DNA from: Bacillota bacterium
GTDB lineage: Bacteria > Bacillota > Clostridia > Tissierellales > Peptoniphilaceae
Assembly (NCBI GenBank): GCA_023393715.1
Contig: JAEXCD010000125.1
Span: 1 to 14,964, forward strand
Length of the DNA stretch: 14,964 nucleotides
Direction of reading: 5' to 3'
The position numbers and the translations under genes were made by a program. The notes under the pieces are model-generated. The model worked only from the letters and a program-made list of their open reading frames with translations, had not been told where the DNA came from and ran no database searches. The stretch's first letter is position 1. Each line of letters opens with the position of its first letter. Shown here piece by piece: positions 6,301 through 13,791 of the stretch.

Positions 6301-7920
6301 CTATGACGGCTGCGCGTATGTTTCGATCAGGGCGCAGGCTGCTTTGATGCCGTCGATGGCGCTGGAGACGATGCCGCCGGCGTAGCCGGCGCCTTCTCCA
6401 GCGGGATAGAGGCCTTCAACACCGGTGCTTTGGAAATCCGTATCGCGCAGAATGCGAACGGGGGAGCTCGAACGCGCCTCGACGCCGGTTAAAACGGCGT
6501 TTTCATCCGCGAAGCCCGGGATACGTTGATCCCATTGCTCGAGCGCCTTTCGGAGGGCGTGCGTGATCGAAGGCGGGAACAGACTGCTGAGATCGGCGGG
6601 ACGATATGCAGGGCGAATCGTAGGCTCGATCGAACCGATTTGCGAAGTCGGCGTTCCCCTGAGGAAATCTGCGGCGCTTTGTACCGGTGCGGTATAGTCT
6701 TGTCCGCCCAGCTGAAATGCGCGGCGCTCCACCTCCTCCTGCCACGTCACGCCGGAAAACAGCGCCGAGCCGAGATCGTTTGTGCCAATGGTGGCAAGGA
6801 CGGCGGAATTGGCATTTCGTCCGTCTCGGGCGTGGTAGCTCATGCCGTTGACGCAGAGACGCTGCGGCTCCGAAGAGGCGTTGACCACGACGCCGCCCGG
6901 GCACATACAGAAGGTGTATACGCCTCGATCGCCGAAACCGGCCGGGAGGCTCTGTGCGGCACTCAGGCGATATGAGGCGCGGGGCAGACGGGAATCTCCC
7001 GCATAGCGCCCATACTGGACGCGCTCGATGAGAGACTGCGCGTGTTCAATGCGAAAGCCCATGGCAAAGGGCTTGTTTTCCATCGGGACGCCGTCCCGAT
7101 GCAGGGCGCGAAATGTATCGCGCGCGGAGTGCCCGATGGCTAAGATCACGGGAGAAGCGGGCAAAGCACCGCTCGTCGTGAGAAGCTCTTCGATTTTCGC
7201 ACGCGAGCTTCCTGCCTGCGGCGCACAGCGAAGGCCGAGCAGCGCGGTTTCAAACCGAAATTCGCCGCCGAGCGCAATGATAGCCTGCCGCATTGATTGA
7301 ACGACGCCGCGCAGAAGATCGGTTCCCACGTGCGGGTATTGCTGCCACAGGATTTCCTCGGGTGCGCCGAATTGATGAAAGGTCGACAACACCAGATGTA
7401 CGCGAGGATCCTTGGAGCGGGAGGTCAGCTTTCCGTCCGAAAAGGTGCCCGCGCCGCCCTCGCCGAATTGGACATTGGAATCGGGCCGGAGCTGCCCCGT
7501 TGCCCAAAAGGCATCGACGTCGCGAACGCGATCCGCTACGCGCCGGCCGCGCTCCAGAACAATCGGATGATAGCCGTGGCTGGCGAGGAGATAGGCGGCA
7601 AAGAGGCCGCAGGGGCCGGTTCCGACGACAACGGGTCTTTCAGAGAGCGGCTGCGCTCCCGGCACAGGCTGCAAAATCGGCACAGACCATTCGACGACAT
7701 CGGAGCGGTCGCGCCGATCCGGGCGCGGCCGCTCTCCGGTATCCACCAAAACCTGGTATTGACGTGTCAGCGGTTCCTTTCGGGCGTCGATGGATTCCCG
7801 GTACAGCTGCATGGAGAAGTCTTGTTCCCGAAGCCCCATCTTTTTTGCCGCTGCCTTTTTGATCGCCTCGGGCTCCTGCTCCAGCCGCAGGCGGATGTTT
7901 CGGACGAGGTATGTCGTCAT
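6301..7920 (-). CDS. FAD-dependent dehydrogenase, COG2509-type flavoprotein
   Basis: This 539-residue protein belongs to the uncharacterised FAD-dependent dehydrogenases (COG2509). Residues 1-80 form an N-terminal domain typical of the family (YLVRNIRLRLEQEPEAI). A Rossmann FAD-binding fold starts at VVVGTGPCGLFAAYLLA (GTGPCG at 100-105) and ends its second strand with VLERG, whose Glu should bind the ribose. The conserved NVQFGEGGAGTFSDGKLTS follows, and AGEGAGYAGGIVSSAIDGIKAA near the C-terminus closes the FAD site. No membrane segment is visible. Its ATG overlaps the scfB stop as ATGA (7917-7920), so the two are translationally coupled. The substrate is unknown; the arrangement hints at a redox role alongside SCIFF maturation, which is inference. 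It ends at the bidirectional terminator. Confidence 0.9.
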   Translation of the reverse strand: MTTYLVRNIRLRLEQEPEAIKKAAAKKMGLREQDFSMQLYRESIDARKEPLTRQYQVLVDTGERPRPDRRDRSDVVEWSVPILQPVPGAQPLSERPVVVGTGPCGLFAAYLLASHGYHPIVLERGRRVADRVRDVDAFWATGQLRPDSNVQFGEGGAGTFSDGKLTSRSKDPRVHLVLSTFHQFGAPEEILWQQYPHVGTDLLRGVVQSMRQAIIALGGEFRFETALLGLRCAPQAGSSRAKIEELLTTSGALPASPVILAIGHSARDTFRALHRDGVPMENKPFAMGFRIEHAQSLIERVQYGRYAGDSRLPRASYRLSAAQSLPAGFGDRGVYTFCMCPGGVVVNASSEPQRLCVNGMSYHARDGRNANSAVLATIGTNDLGSALFSGVTWQEEVERRAFQLGGQDYTAPVQSAADFLRGTPTSQIGSIEPTIRPAYRPADLSSLFPPSITHALRKALEQWDQRIPGFADENAVLTGVEARSSSPVRILRDTDFQSTGVEGLYPAGEGAGYAGGIVSSAIDGIKAACALIETYAQPS

Positions 7921-9458
7921 GACGCGCGATCCTCGTCGGGGGCCTCTGCGCTGCGCCCCGGAGCAGCTGTGTCACGCTTCGAAACAGCAGTATCGTGCTC
8001 CGAAGCCGATGCACTGCGGAGAAGTCTTGCCGCCTGCACGGAAATCGCGCATTCGATGCGCGTGCGGAACAGCTCACAGCTGAAGGGCACCGTGCCGAGC
8101 AGACTGCCCGTCGCGTGCAGCGCATTGGCGGAGCATCCGCCGGAGCAATAGAGCTTGGCCCAGCAATCCCGGCATTCGGGGCGGGAATAACAGTTGCATT
8201 CCTTGAAATCGCCGACGAGCTCGGGCGCCTGGATGCCGTCCCAGACATTGCCGATGGCGTATTCGTCGTCGCCGACGAACTGGTGACAGGGGTACAGATC
8301 GCCCCACGGCGTCACGGCGAGGTACTCCGTACCGCTGCCGCAGCCGGAAATACGCTTGTGAATGCAGGGGCCGCCCTCCAGATTAAGCATGAAGTGATAA
8401 AACACAAACGGCTGATCCTCGAGGGGAAGAGCATCCACGGGCTGTCCGTTCTCAACAGCTCGTTCCGCCAGAGCCTCGCGTCGGATCATCTCGTCCGCAA
8501 GGAGGCGGTACTGGCGTTTCAGCTCGGGCAAATCCCCGGCTCGGAGTGCATAGGGCTCCTCTTCACTTCCGATGACCGGCTCCATCGACAGGCGATGAAA
8601 GCCCAAATTTGCCATGTGAAGGACGTCCTCGGTAAAATCGACATTTCGTTTGGTATAGGTGCCGCGGATGTAGTATTCCTTATCGCCGCGCGTTTGGACA
8701 AAATCGAGGAAGCGGGGGACGATGTGATCGTAGCTTCCCTTCCCGTTAACCGTGTGGCGCAGGGCATCGTGTATTTCGCGGCGGCCGTCAAGAGAGAGGA
8801 CGACGTTGTCCATGTTTTCATTCAGATATGTACCGACGGCTTCGTCGAGCAGCATGCCGTTTGTCGTGAAGGTAAAGCGGAATTTTTTACCGTGTTCGTC
8901 TTCCAGAGACCGGGCATAGGCGACGGTCTGCTTGACGACGTCCCAGTTCATCAGCGGCTCGCCGCCGAAAAAGTCAATGTCGAGGTTTCGGTGGGCGCCG
9001 GACTGCGCGATGAGAAAATCGACCGCCTGCTTTGCAACGTCGAAGCTCATCAGCGCGCGCTCGCCGTGGTATTTTCCCTGACTGGCAAAGCAGTAGTCGC
9101 AATCCAGGTTGCAGGTGTGCGCTACATTGAGACAGAGCGCTTTGACCTGTGTGGGGCGATGGCGCAAATCGAGCGCCAGACCGGCATAGGAATCCTCTGA
9201 GAAAAGGGTCCCCTCCTCGACGAGCTGACGGACGTCGTCGAGCGCTTCACGGACTGTCTCCGCCGTAAGCTCGGGATCGCCCGCTTCATGAAGCAGCTTT
9301 TCGGTCAGACCGGCCCACTGATCGGGATTCTGCCGCAGAGTATCGTCTGCGGACAGAAGGTCGACCGCCCTTGCGCTCAGCGAATCGAGCACATGGATGG
9401 CTCCGGAATAGGTGTCTAATACGATGTAATGGTCTTGAAATGGATATTGATGAATCAT
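7917..9458 (-). CDS. scfB: Radical SAM/SPASM SCIFF peptide maturase (thioether-forming)
   Basis: ScfB uses S-adenosylmethionine and iron-sulfur clusters to install a thioether cross-link in the SCIFF peptide encoded just upstream. The 513-residue product begins MIHQYPFQDHYIVLDTYSG, a typical RiPP-recognition-type N-terminus. The radical SAM motif CNLDCDYC (Cys116, Cys120, Cys123) and FFGGEP follow. The SPASM domain is rich in Cys (GPCIHKRISGCGSG, LYPCHQF, ECNCYSRPECRDCWAKLYCSGGC), as expected for two auxiliary clusters. ATG 9458 is chosen because AGGAG lies close upstream and the family begins here; the longer frame to 9575 would overlap scfA. The protein carries an extra Ser/Ala/Asp-rich tail of about 33 residues. 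Family length is usually about 450-470 from memory. Confidence 0.95.
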   Translation of the reverse strand: MIHQYPFQDHYIVLDTYSGAIHVLDSLSARAVDLLSADDTLRQNPDQWAGLTEKLLHEAGDPELTAETVREALDDVRQLVEEGTLFSEDSYAGLALDLRHRPTQVKALCLNVAHTCNLDCDYCFASQGKYHGERALMSFDVAKQAVDFLIAQSGAHRNLDIDFFGGEPLMNWDVVKQTVAYARSLEDEHGKKFRFTFTTNGMLLDEAVGTYLNENMDNVVLSLDGRREIHDALRHTVNGKGSYDHIVPRFLDFVQTRGDKEYYIRGTYTKRNVDFTEDVLHMANLGFHRLSMEPVIGSEEEPYALRAGDLPELKRQYRLLADEMIRREALAERAVENGQPVDALPLEDQPFVFYHFMLNLEGGPCIHKRISGCGSGTEYLAVTPWGDLYPCHQFVGDDEYAIGNVWDGIQAPELVGDFKECNCYSRPECRDCWAKLYCSGGCSANALHATGSLLGTVPFSCELFRTRIECAISVQAARLLRSASASEHDTAVSKRDTAAPGRSAEAPDEDRAS

Positions 9459-9501
9459 TTTTTCTCCTGTCTGCGCACTGTTCGGTGCGTGAGGCCATGG
9501 C

Positions 9502-9530
9502 AAAAAACAGCCGCTCTCAGAGAGAGCGGC
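9502..9530 (-). terminator. Intrinsic terminator/attenuator between scfA and scfB
   Basis: Read on the minus strand, GCCGCTCTC (9530-9522) pairs with GAGAGCGGC (9518-9510) around a 3-nt loop, followed by TGTTTTTTG. It begins seven bases after the scfA stop codon and ends before the scfB ribosome binding site. It should lower maturase expression relative to precursor, as is common in RiPP operons. Confidence 0.88.
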
Positions 9531-9537
9531 CATATGC

Positions 9538-9687
9538 TTATTGCGCCTTTTTATTTTCGCAGGACTGATTGGCAATCCCGCATGAGGTCTTGCAAGCGGA
9601 CTGGCAAGAGGTCTGGCATTCGCCGCAGCCGCCGTGCTTGGCGCTGTCGCTCAGGCTGCGCGTATTTAAGCTGATGATGTGTTTCAT
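9538..9687 (-). CDS. scfA: SCIFF six-cysteine ranthipeptide precursor
   Basis: This 49-residue gene encodes the precursor peptide of a ribosomally made, post-translationally modified product. It starts MKHIISLNTRSLSDSAKHGG, the conserved leader opening MKH. The core has six cysteines at 21, 24, 28, 32, 36 and 43 (GGCGECQTSCQSACKTSC, then GIANQSCENKKAQ), the defining SCIFF pattern. The cognate maturase scfB lies 79 bases downstream on the same strand. GGGAG (complement of about 9695-9699) is a good ribosome binding site. Position 37 is Gly, where characterised SCIFF peptides have the Thr that accepts the thioether from Cys32 (from memory), so the cross-link may use another residue such as Thr34 or Thr26. 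SCIFF peptides are ranthipeptides, with reported roles in clostridial physiology that are still poorly defined. Confidence 0.96.
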   Translation of the reverse strand: MKHIISLNTRSLSDSAKHGGCGECQTSCQSACKTSCGIANQSCENKKAQ

Positions 9688-9711
9688 TAGAAAGCTCCCT
9701 TCTTCTGAAAT

Positions 9712-9723
9712 TGTGCAAGCACA
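9712..9723. promoter_or_regulatory. 12-bp palindrome TGTGCAAGCACA in the scfA leader
   Basis: TGTGC-AA-GCACA is a perfect inverted repeat lying just downstream of the predicted scfA transcription start (about 9726). Its position suits a repressor operator. There is no T-run, so it is not a terminator. The binding protein is unknown. Confidence 0.4.
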
Positions 9724-9732
9724 CTTTCTATT

Positions 9733-9761
9733 ATTTTACCCGCAGTCGCTTTTCCCGTCAA
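9733..9761 (-). promoter_or_regulatory. Sigma-A-type promoter of scfA
   Basis: On the minus strand TTGACG (9761-9756) and TAAAAT (9738-9733) are separated by exactly 17 bases, each a 5 of 6 match to consensus. The predicted start near 9726 gives a leader of about 39 nt. The TGA inside the -35 box is the stop codon of the upstream decarboxylase gene. Confidence 0.75.
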
Positions 9762-11287
9762 TCCTGTGCGGACGCGGCGCTCGCTTCCTTCTCCCTGACG
9801 ACCGCGATGTATTCCGGCATACGTTTGGAATCGGTCTTGACGACGACGCCCTGCTGATCGAGCTGGTTAAAGCGTGCCAAAACGGACTCCTCGATGCGCT
9901 CGCCCGGCGTGAGCAGCGGGATTCCCGGGGGATACGCCCAGGCGTATTCCGCTGCGACGCGTCCCAGAGAGGACTCGACGCGAATCCATTCGGCCTCGCC
10001 CTCCAATGCATCCAATACGCGCGCCTTGCGCATCGGAATCTGCGGGAACACCGCGTCCTCGGGCTGGTCGATGCGTTCGACGGAGCGGTCGATTGCGAGA
10101 AGCGCATCGGCAAAGCGGTTCAGCCCTTCCTCGGTGTCGCCGATCGTTGCCATGGCCATTGCGTAATCGCCGTAGGCCATTTCTACTTCCACCTTAAACT
10201 CGTCGTAGAGGCGGCGCTTGAGATCCATGCCGGAGATATTGGCGTCGCGCGTGGAAATGATGATCTTCGTGATGTCGATGCAGAAGCACAGCGGATGCGC
10301 GCCATCGGCATCCCTGCCCATGCGCAGGACGCGCAGGATGTTGAGCCCTTCCATTCGGCGCGAGAAGCGCTCCAGCATTTCGAAGAGCCTGCGGTGCTCC
10401 TCCCGGCCGTGCGCTTCGAGATAGGCTTCACATTCGTCGATCGAGGCCATGAGCAGGTGCGAGGGAGAGGTCGTCTCAAATACGGCGAGGTTGTGCGCCA
10501 TTTTCTTTTCGTCGACGCGATCCGAGATGTGGATGACCGAGGTGGAGGTCAGCGCGGGAAGCGTCTTGTGCAGGCTTTCAATGACGAAATCTGCGCCGCA
10601 GGCCACGGCGTCCTCAGGCAGATCGTCGCAGTAGTTGATGTGCGCGCCATGCGCCTCGTCGACCAGAAGCAATGCACCGTGCTCGTGGCAGATGTCCGCA
10701 ATCGTGCGGATATCGGACATGACGCCCTCAAAGGTGGGGGAGGTGATCGACACCAGCGCCGTTTCCGGATGCTCCTCTAAAAGGCGGCGCACCTTTTCGG
10801 GATCGACCGAGGCGTAAATGCCAAAGGACTCATCGACGTCCGGCGAGATAAAGACCGGGTTGAGGTCGCAGATTTCGATGGCGTGGTAGACCGACTTGTG
10901 CGAATTTCGTCCGACAATGATCGTATCCTTGCGCTTGGTGCCGGTGCGAATGCCAGCCAGAAGCCCCCCGGAGGAGCCGTTGATCATGTAGTAGCTTTTC
11001 TGTGAGCCGAAGCGCCGGGCCAGCCGTTCCTGATTGCGCTTAAGCGGGCCGGATGGGTCGTGCAGATTATCCATTCCGTAGGATTCGGTCATATCGATGG
11101 ACAGATTGAGCTTATCGCCGAATTTTTTTGCATTTCTCTTGTGTCCCGGCATGTGCATCGGGTACACGTCGCTGTGGGACAGGGCGACGAGCGAGTCCAA
11201 GACCGTTTCGTACTGCTGGTCGTCGTTCCATGCCTGAACGGGGCGATCTTCGGGCAGGCGGTAGCCGTTTTCGTGTTTTTCAGTCAT
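9758..11287 (-). CDS. Orn/Lys/Arg decarboxylase-family PLP enzyme
   Basis: This is a fold-type I pyridoxal phosphate enzyme of the basic amino acid decarboxylase family, which makes agmatine, cadaverine or putrescine in the cytosol. The 509-residue product has the family opening YPMHMPGHKRN (residues 42-52). NGSSGG (103-108) should bind the cofactor phosphate, VDEAHGAH (209-216) includes Asp210 for the pyridine nitrogen, and ESLHKTL carries the Schiff-base Lys241. The C-terminal domain has AYPPGIPLLTPGE, also conserved. It resembles the shorter wing-less Bacillus-type enzymes (about 480 residues). The exact substrate cannot be told from sequence; arginine or lysine is most likely. GGAGG seven bases upstream supports the start. 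It is transcribed divergently from the ABC operon. Confidence 0.92.
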   Translation of the reverse strand: MTEKHENGYRLPEDRPVQAWNDDQQYETVLDSLVALSHSDVYPMHMPGHKRNAKKFGDKLNLSIDMTESYGMDNLHDPSGPLKRNQERLARRFGSQKSYYMINGSSGGLLAGIRTGTKRKDTIIVGRNSHKSVYHAIEICDLNPVFISPDVDESFGIYASVDPEKVRRLLEEHPETALVSITSPTFEGVMSDIRTIADICHEHGALLLVDEAHGAHINYCDDLPEDAVACGADFVIESLHKTLPALTSTSVIHISDRVDEKKMAHNLAVFETTSPSHLLMASIDECEAYLEAHGREEHRRLFEMLERFSRRMEGLNILRVLRMGRDADGAHPLCFCIDITKIIISTRDANISGMDLKRRLYDEFKVEVEMAYGDYAMAMATIGDTEEGLNRFADALLAIDRSVERIDQPEDAVFPQIPMRKARVLDALEGEAEWIRVESSLGRVAAEYAWAYPPGIPLLTPGERIEESVLARFNQLDQQGVVVKTDSKRMPEYIAVVREKEASAASAQD

Positions 11288-11351
11288 CTGAGTCCTCCGT
11301 GAAAATCAAGTCGTCGTACCGCATCGGCAGGATGCGTAAGGTACCGCGTTC

Positions 11352-11379
11352 AGTTTATCATCTGTGGCGCAGAATGCAA
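11352..11379 (-). promoter_or_regulatory. Candidate promoter of the decarboxylase gene
   Basis: On the minus strand TTGCAT (11379-11374) and TAAACT (11357-11352) are 16 bases apart. This would give a 5' leader of about 57 nt. The spacing and -35 box are slightly off consensus. Confidence 0.45.
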
Positions 11380-11470
11380 TGGCATTTTTTGTTTTACGGG
11401 GGCGTTTCGGGAAAAACATCCGGAGAGGGGTCATGAACAAGCGACTTTGTATTTCGGCCGACAGGACTTA

Positions 11471-11499
11471 TTCGCAAAAAGAAAACGATATGATAAAAT
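11471..11499 (+). promoter_or_regulatory. Candidate promoter of the ABC operon
   Basis: TTCGCA (11471-11476) and TAAAAT (11494-11499) are separated by 17 bases in an A-rich stretch, about 34 bases upstream of the ATPase start. The -35 box matches consensus at 4 of 6 positions and the -10 box at 5 of 6. An overlapping TATGAT (11489-11494) is an alternative -10. Confidence 0.45.
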
Positions 11500-11532
11500 A
11501 AGACCAGATATCGGTATGGAGCGGAGGTGGCA

Positions 11533-12249
11533 ATGAAGCAGCTGATAGCAAAGGCTCTTTCCTTTTCCTACGGATCAGGCGAGGTGCTTCGCGGAGCAGA
11601 GCTTTGTGCTTCAGGCGGAGAGATCGTCGGATTGGTCGGGTGGAACGGAACGGGAAAATCGACGCTGTTGAAGCTCCTGGCCCTGCAGCTGATGCCGAAG
11701 ACAGGACGGATCGCGTTCGATGGCATTGACCCGCACGGCGGCCGGGAAGCACGAAATCAATATCGGGCCAGGATCGGCTATTTACCGCAGGAGCACGGTT
11801 TGTTTGAGGATATCCGCGTAAAAGACCAGCTGATGCTCTTCACCGGGATGCGGGAACGCGAGCTGAAAAATACGCTGGAAACGGGCTTTCTGGCAGCTCT
11901 GGAGCTGGCGCCGCACTTTGCCAGGCCCATCGCAAGTCTGTCCGGCGGCATGAAGAAGCGTGTGGCGCTGGCCTGCTGCCTGTTGAGAAAGCCGCAATGT
12001 CTGCTTTTGGATGAACCCTTTAATGCGCTGGACGTTCATTATCAGCACCTTTTGGGCGAGTATTTCCGGCGCTTTGCCGCTTCGGGGGGCGTAGTTCTCC
12101 TCAGCACACACGAGCTGGCGGGATACCGACTCTGCACGAGAAGACTGGGGTTGGTCGCGGGACAGCTGACGGAATTGCCGAATGATCTGGCATACGAGGA
12201 ATTGGATCGCTATTTGATGCGCATGGCAGCAGACAAAATAACGGATTAG
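11533..12249 (+). CDS. ABC transporter ATP-binding protein
   Basis: This 238-residue nucleotide-binding subunit powers an ABC transporter at the inner face of the membrane. Visible motifs are Walker A GWNGTGKST (36-44), a Q-loop at Gln86 (GYLPQEHGL), the signature LSGGMKKRV (136-144), Walker B CLLLDEPFNALD (156-167) and the switch His193 in LLSTHEL. The Trp in Walker A (GWNGTGKST instead of G-x-N-G-x-G-K-S-T with Pro or Glu) is unusual but not disabling. GGAGG (11523-11527) sits five bases before ATG 11533; the GTG at 11527 overlaps that site. The permease is presumably the third gene of the operon. ABC-2-type exporters have this layout, so export or membrane remodelling is more likely than import. 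Confidence 0.9.
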   Translation: MKQLIAKALSFSYGSGEVLRGAELCASGGEIVGLVGWNGTGKSTLLKLLALQLMPKTGRIAFDGIDPHGGREARNQYRARIGYLPQEHGLFEDIRVKDQLMLFTGMRERELKNTLETGFLAALELAPHFARPIASLSGGMKKRVALACCLLRKPQCLLLDEPFNALDVHYQHLLGEYFRRFAASGGVVLLSTHELAGYRLCTRRLGLVAGQLTELPNDLAYEELDRYLMRMAADKITD

Positions 12250-12264
12250 AAAGGGAGAAGGATT

Positions 12265-13791
12265 ATGGAACCAAACAACATGGATGTACAGCAACGGGAC
12301 GCGGACCAGGCGCCCGAGGCGGAGAACGCGCCGTCAACGGATGATTTTTATGCAGCGGGCGCGGCGCCGGAGGAGAACGTACCGGGCCCATCGGGGAAGA
12401 AAAAAGGAATTGCAATCGGCATAGTGGCGTTAGTTATTGCGGCGATCGCCGCCTGCTTCTTCCTGTTCGGGAATAAAAAAACGCCGCTGCAGAAGATTGA
12501 AGCGGGAATAGAACAAACCGCGAAGAGCGGTGCGCAGCGCATGAAGGATTTCTTCGGAGTGGACTTTGGCAAGATTTCCATGGCGCAGGAGAAAAAGGGC
12601 GTCGATCAGGCGCTGTCTCTGAACGTGCCGGGCGCTTCATTGGGCGCATCAGAGAATGTGCAGCTTCTTATGAAGCTTCAGGCGCTGCCCGATGTGAGTC
12701 GGTTCATGCTCTCATTCGCGGCAAAGATGCCGGGACTGGATCAGTCGATTCAGCTCTATCAGGAAAACAACACATTGCTTGTCGATGCTCCGGGGATCTT
12801 TGACCGCATTATTTCGCTGGATCTGGCGAATTTGGGTGAGCAGCTGATTCAGTCCAAGCTGGGCGCGAAGATGAGCGAGGATGAAAAGACAGAGCTTCGC
12901 TCGCTGAAGCTGGATCTGAAGAAGATGTCGGAGACGCTCGCCAATTATAAGCAGGAACAGAGCGAACGGATGAAGCCCGTGGTGGAGAAGCTGAAGACGA
13001 GCATGGTGATTACGCCGGTTTCGGGGCGTAAGCTGACGATCGGCTCATCGGAAAAGAGCGTGGAAAGTTTTGATGTTCTTGTGCCGAGAGAAGAACTGGC
13101 GCAGCTTTTTGAAGCGCTTCAGGCCGAATACAAAACCTTGTCAGGCAGCGCAAATTCGGGGGCAGACGAAACGGGTGCTGCTCAGCCGATGAACGAGCTC
13201 GCGAAACAGATTCGCGCGATGGAGGAGGATTTGCTGTTCGAAGTCGACCTGTACAACGGCGCGCTTTGCGGCCTTCGAACGACCGTACGCGCAGACGGAG
13301 CGGATCAGGTTCGCGTGGAGCTGTCCTTTACAGGAGAGAAGTATCCGACCGATCACATCGAGCTGAAGCTGAAGCCCCTGTTTAATCCTTCGGGGCAGGA
13401 GATTGTGCTCGCTGCCGATACGGTATATGCGAGCGACAAGAATGTGGTGACGGTGTCGGTGGAGTATGAAAACACGACGGCGGCAATGCTGTTTTCCGCG
13501 CAGCCCGCAGATAAGACGTGGGAGCTCTCCTTAGATCCTTCGATGCAGATTCCGGCGAGCCTGTCGGGCGCATACGGCGTTGAGGACAATGGAGAACGCG
13601 CATGGGTGGAAGCGCGGAAGCTGTCGGCTATGGGCGTCAGTTTGGATATGACCCTGAATTATCAATGGGGCGCACTGCAGACGGATATCGCGGCGCCTCA
13701 GGGAAGTGTCGTTTCGCTTACGGATCTCACAGAGCAGGATTGGGAAACGATCATCACCAATTTCACATCCGCGTTTTCAAGCGTACAATGA
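12265..13791 (+). CDS. Unknown single-pass membrane protein with large outer domain
   Basis: I do not recognise this 508-residue protein. It has an acidic, Ala/Pro-rich cytoplasmic start (about 1-44), a Lys cluster GKKKG, one membrane helix at about 48-69 (IAIGIVALVIAAIAACFFLF), and about 435 residues probably outside the cell. The outer part is rich in Lys, Glu, Gln and Leu, with a helical stretch near 200-240 (MSEDEKTELRSLKLDLKKM). Beta-like segments follow towards the end (SVEYENTTAAMLFSAQ). Only one cysteine lies outside the helix. GGGAGAAGG precedes the start. It lies 15 bases after the ABC ATPase gene and its stop overlaps the permease start as ATGA, so it is very probably a subunit or accessory of the same transporter. 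Confidence 0.82.
   Translation: MEPNNMDVQQRDADQAPEAENAPSTDDFYAAGAAPEENVPGPSGKKKGIAIGIVALVIAAIAACFFLFGNKKTPLQKIEAGIEQTAKSGAQRMKDFFGVDFGKISMAQEKKGVDQALSLNVPGASLGASENVQLLMKLQALPDVSRFMLSFAAKMPGLDQSIQLYQENNTLLVDAPGIFDRIISLDLANLGEQLIQSKLGAKMSEDEKTELRSLKLDLKKMSETLANYKQEQSERMKPVVEKLKTSMVITPVSGRKLTIGSSEKSVESFDVLVPREELAQLFEALQAEYKTLSGSANSGADETGAAQPMNELAKQIRAMEEDLLFEVDLYNGALCGLRTTVRADGADQVRVELSFTGEKYPTDHIELKLKPLFNPSGQEIVLAADTVYASDKNVVTVSVEYENTTAAMLFSAQPADKTWELSLDPSMQIPASLSGAYGVEDNGERAWVEARKLSAMGVSLDMTLNYQWGALQTDIAAPQGSVVSLTDLTEQDWETIITNFTSAFSSVQ

Noticed and set aside
7995..9200. Long plus-strand open frame (401 codons) opposite scfB
   Set aside because: It is antisense to a clear radical SAM gene with all its motifs; no domain is visible in the translation.
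9459..9575. Extended N-terminus for scfB
   Set aside because: It would overlap scfA and translate through the terminator hairpin; ATG 9458 has AGGAG upstream and fits the family start.
9569..10780. Long plus-strand open frame opposite the decarboxylase
   Set aside because: It mirrors a PLP enzyme with intact catalytic motifs and crosses scfA; no protein-like features.
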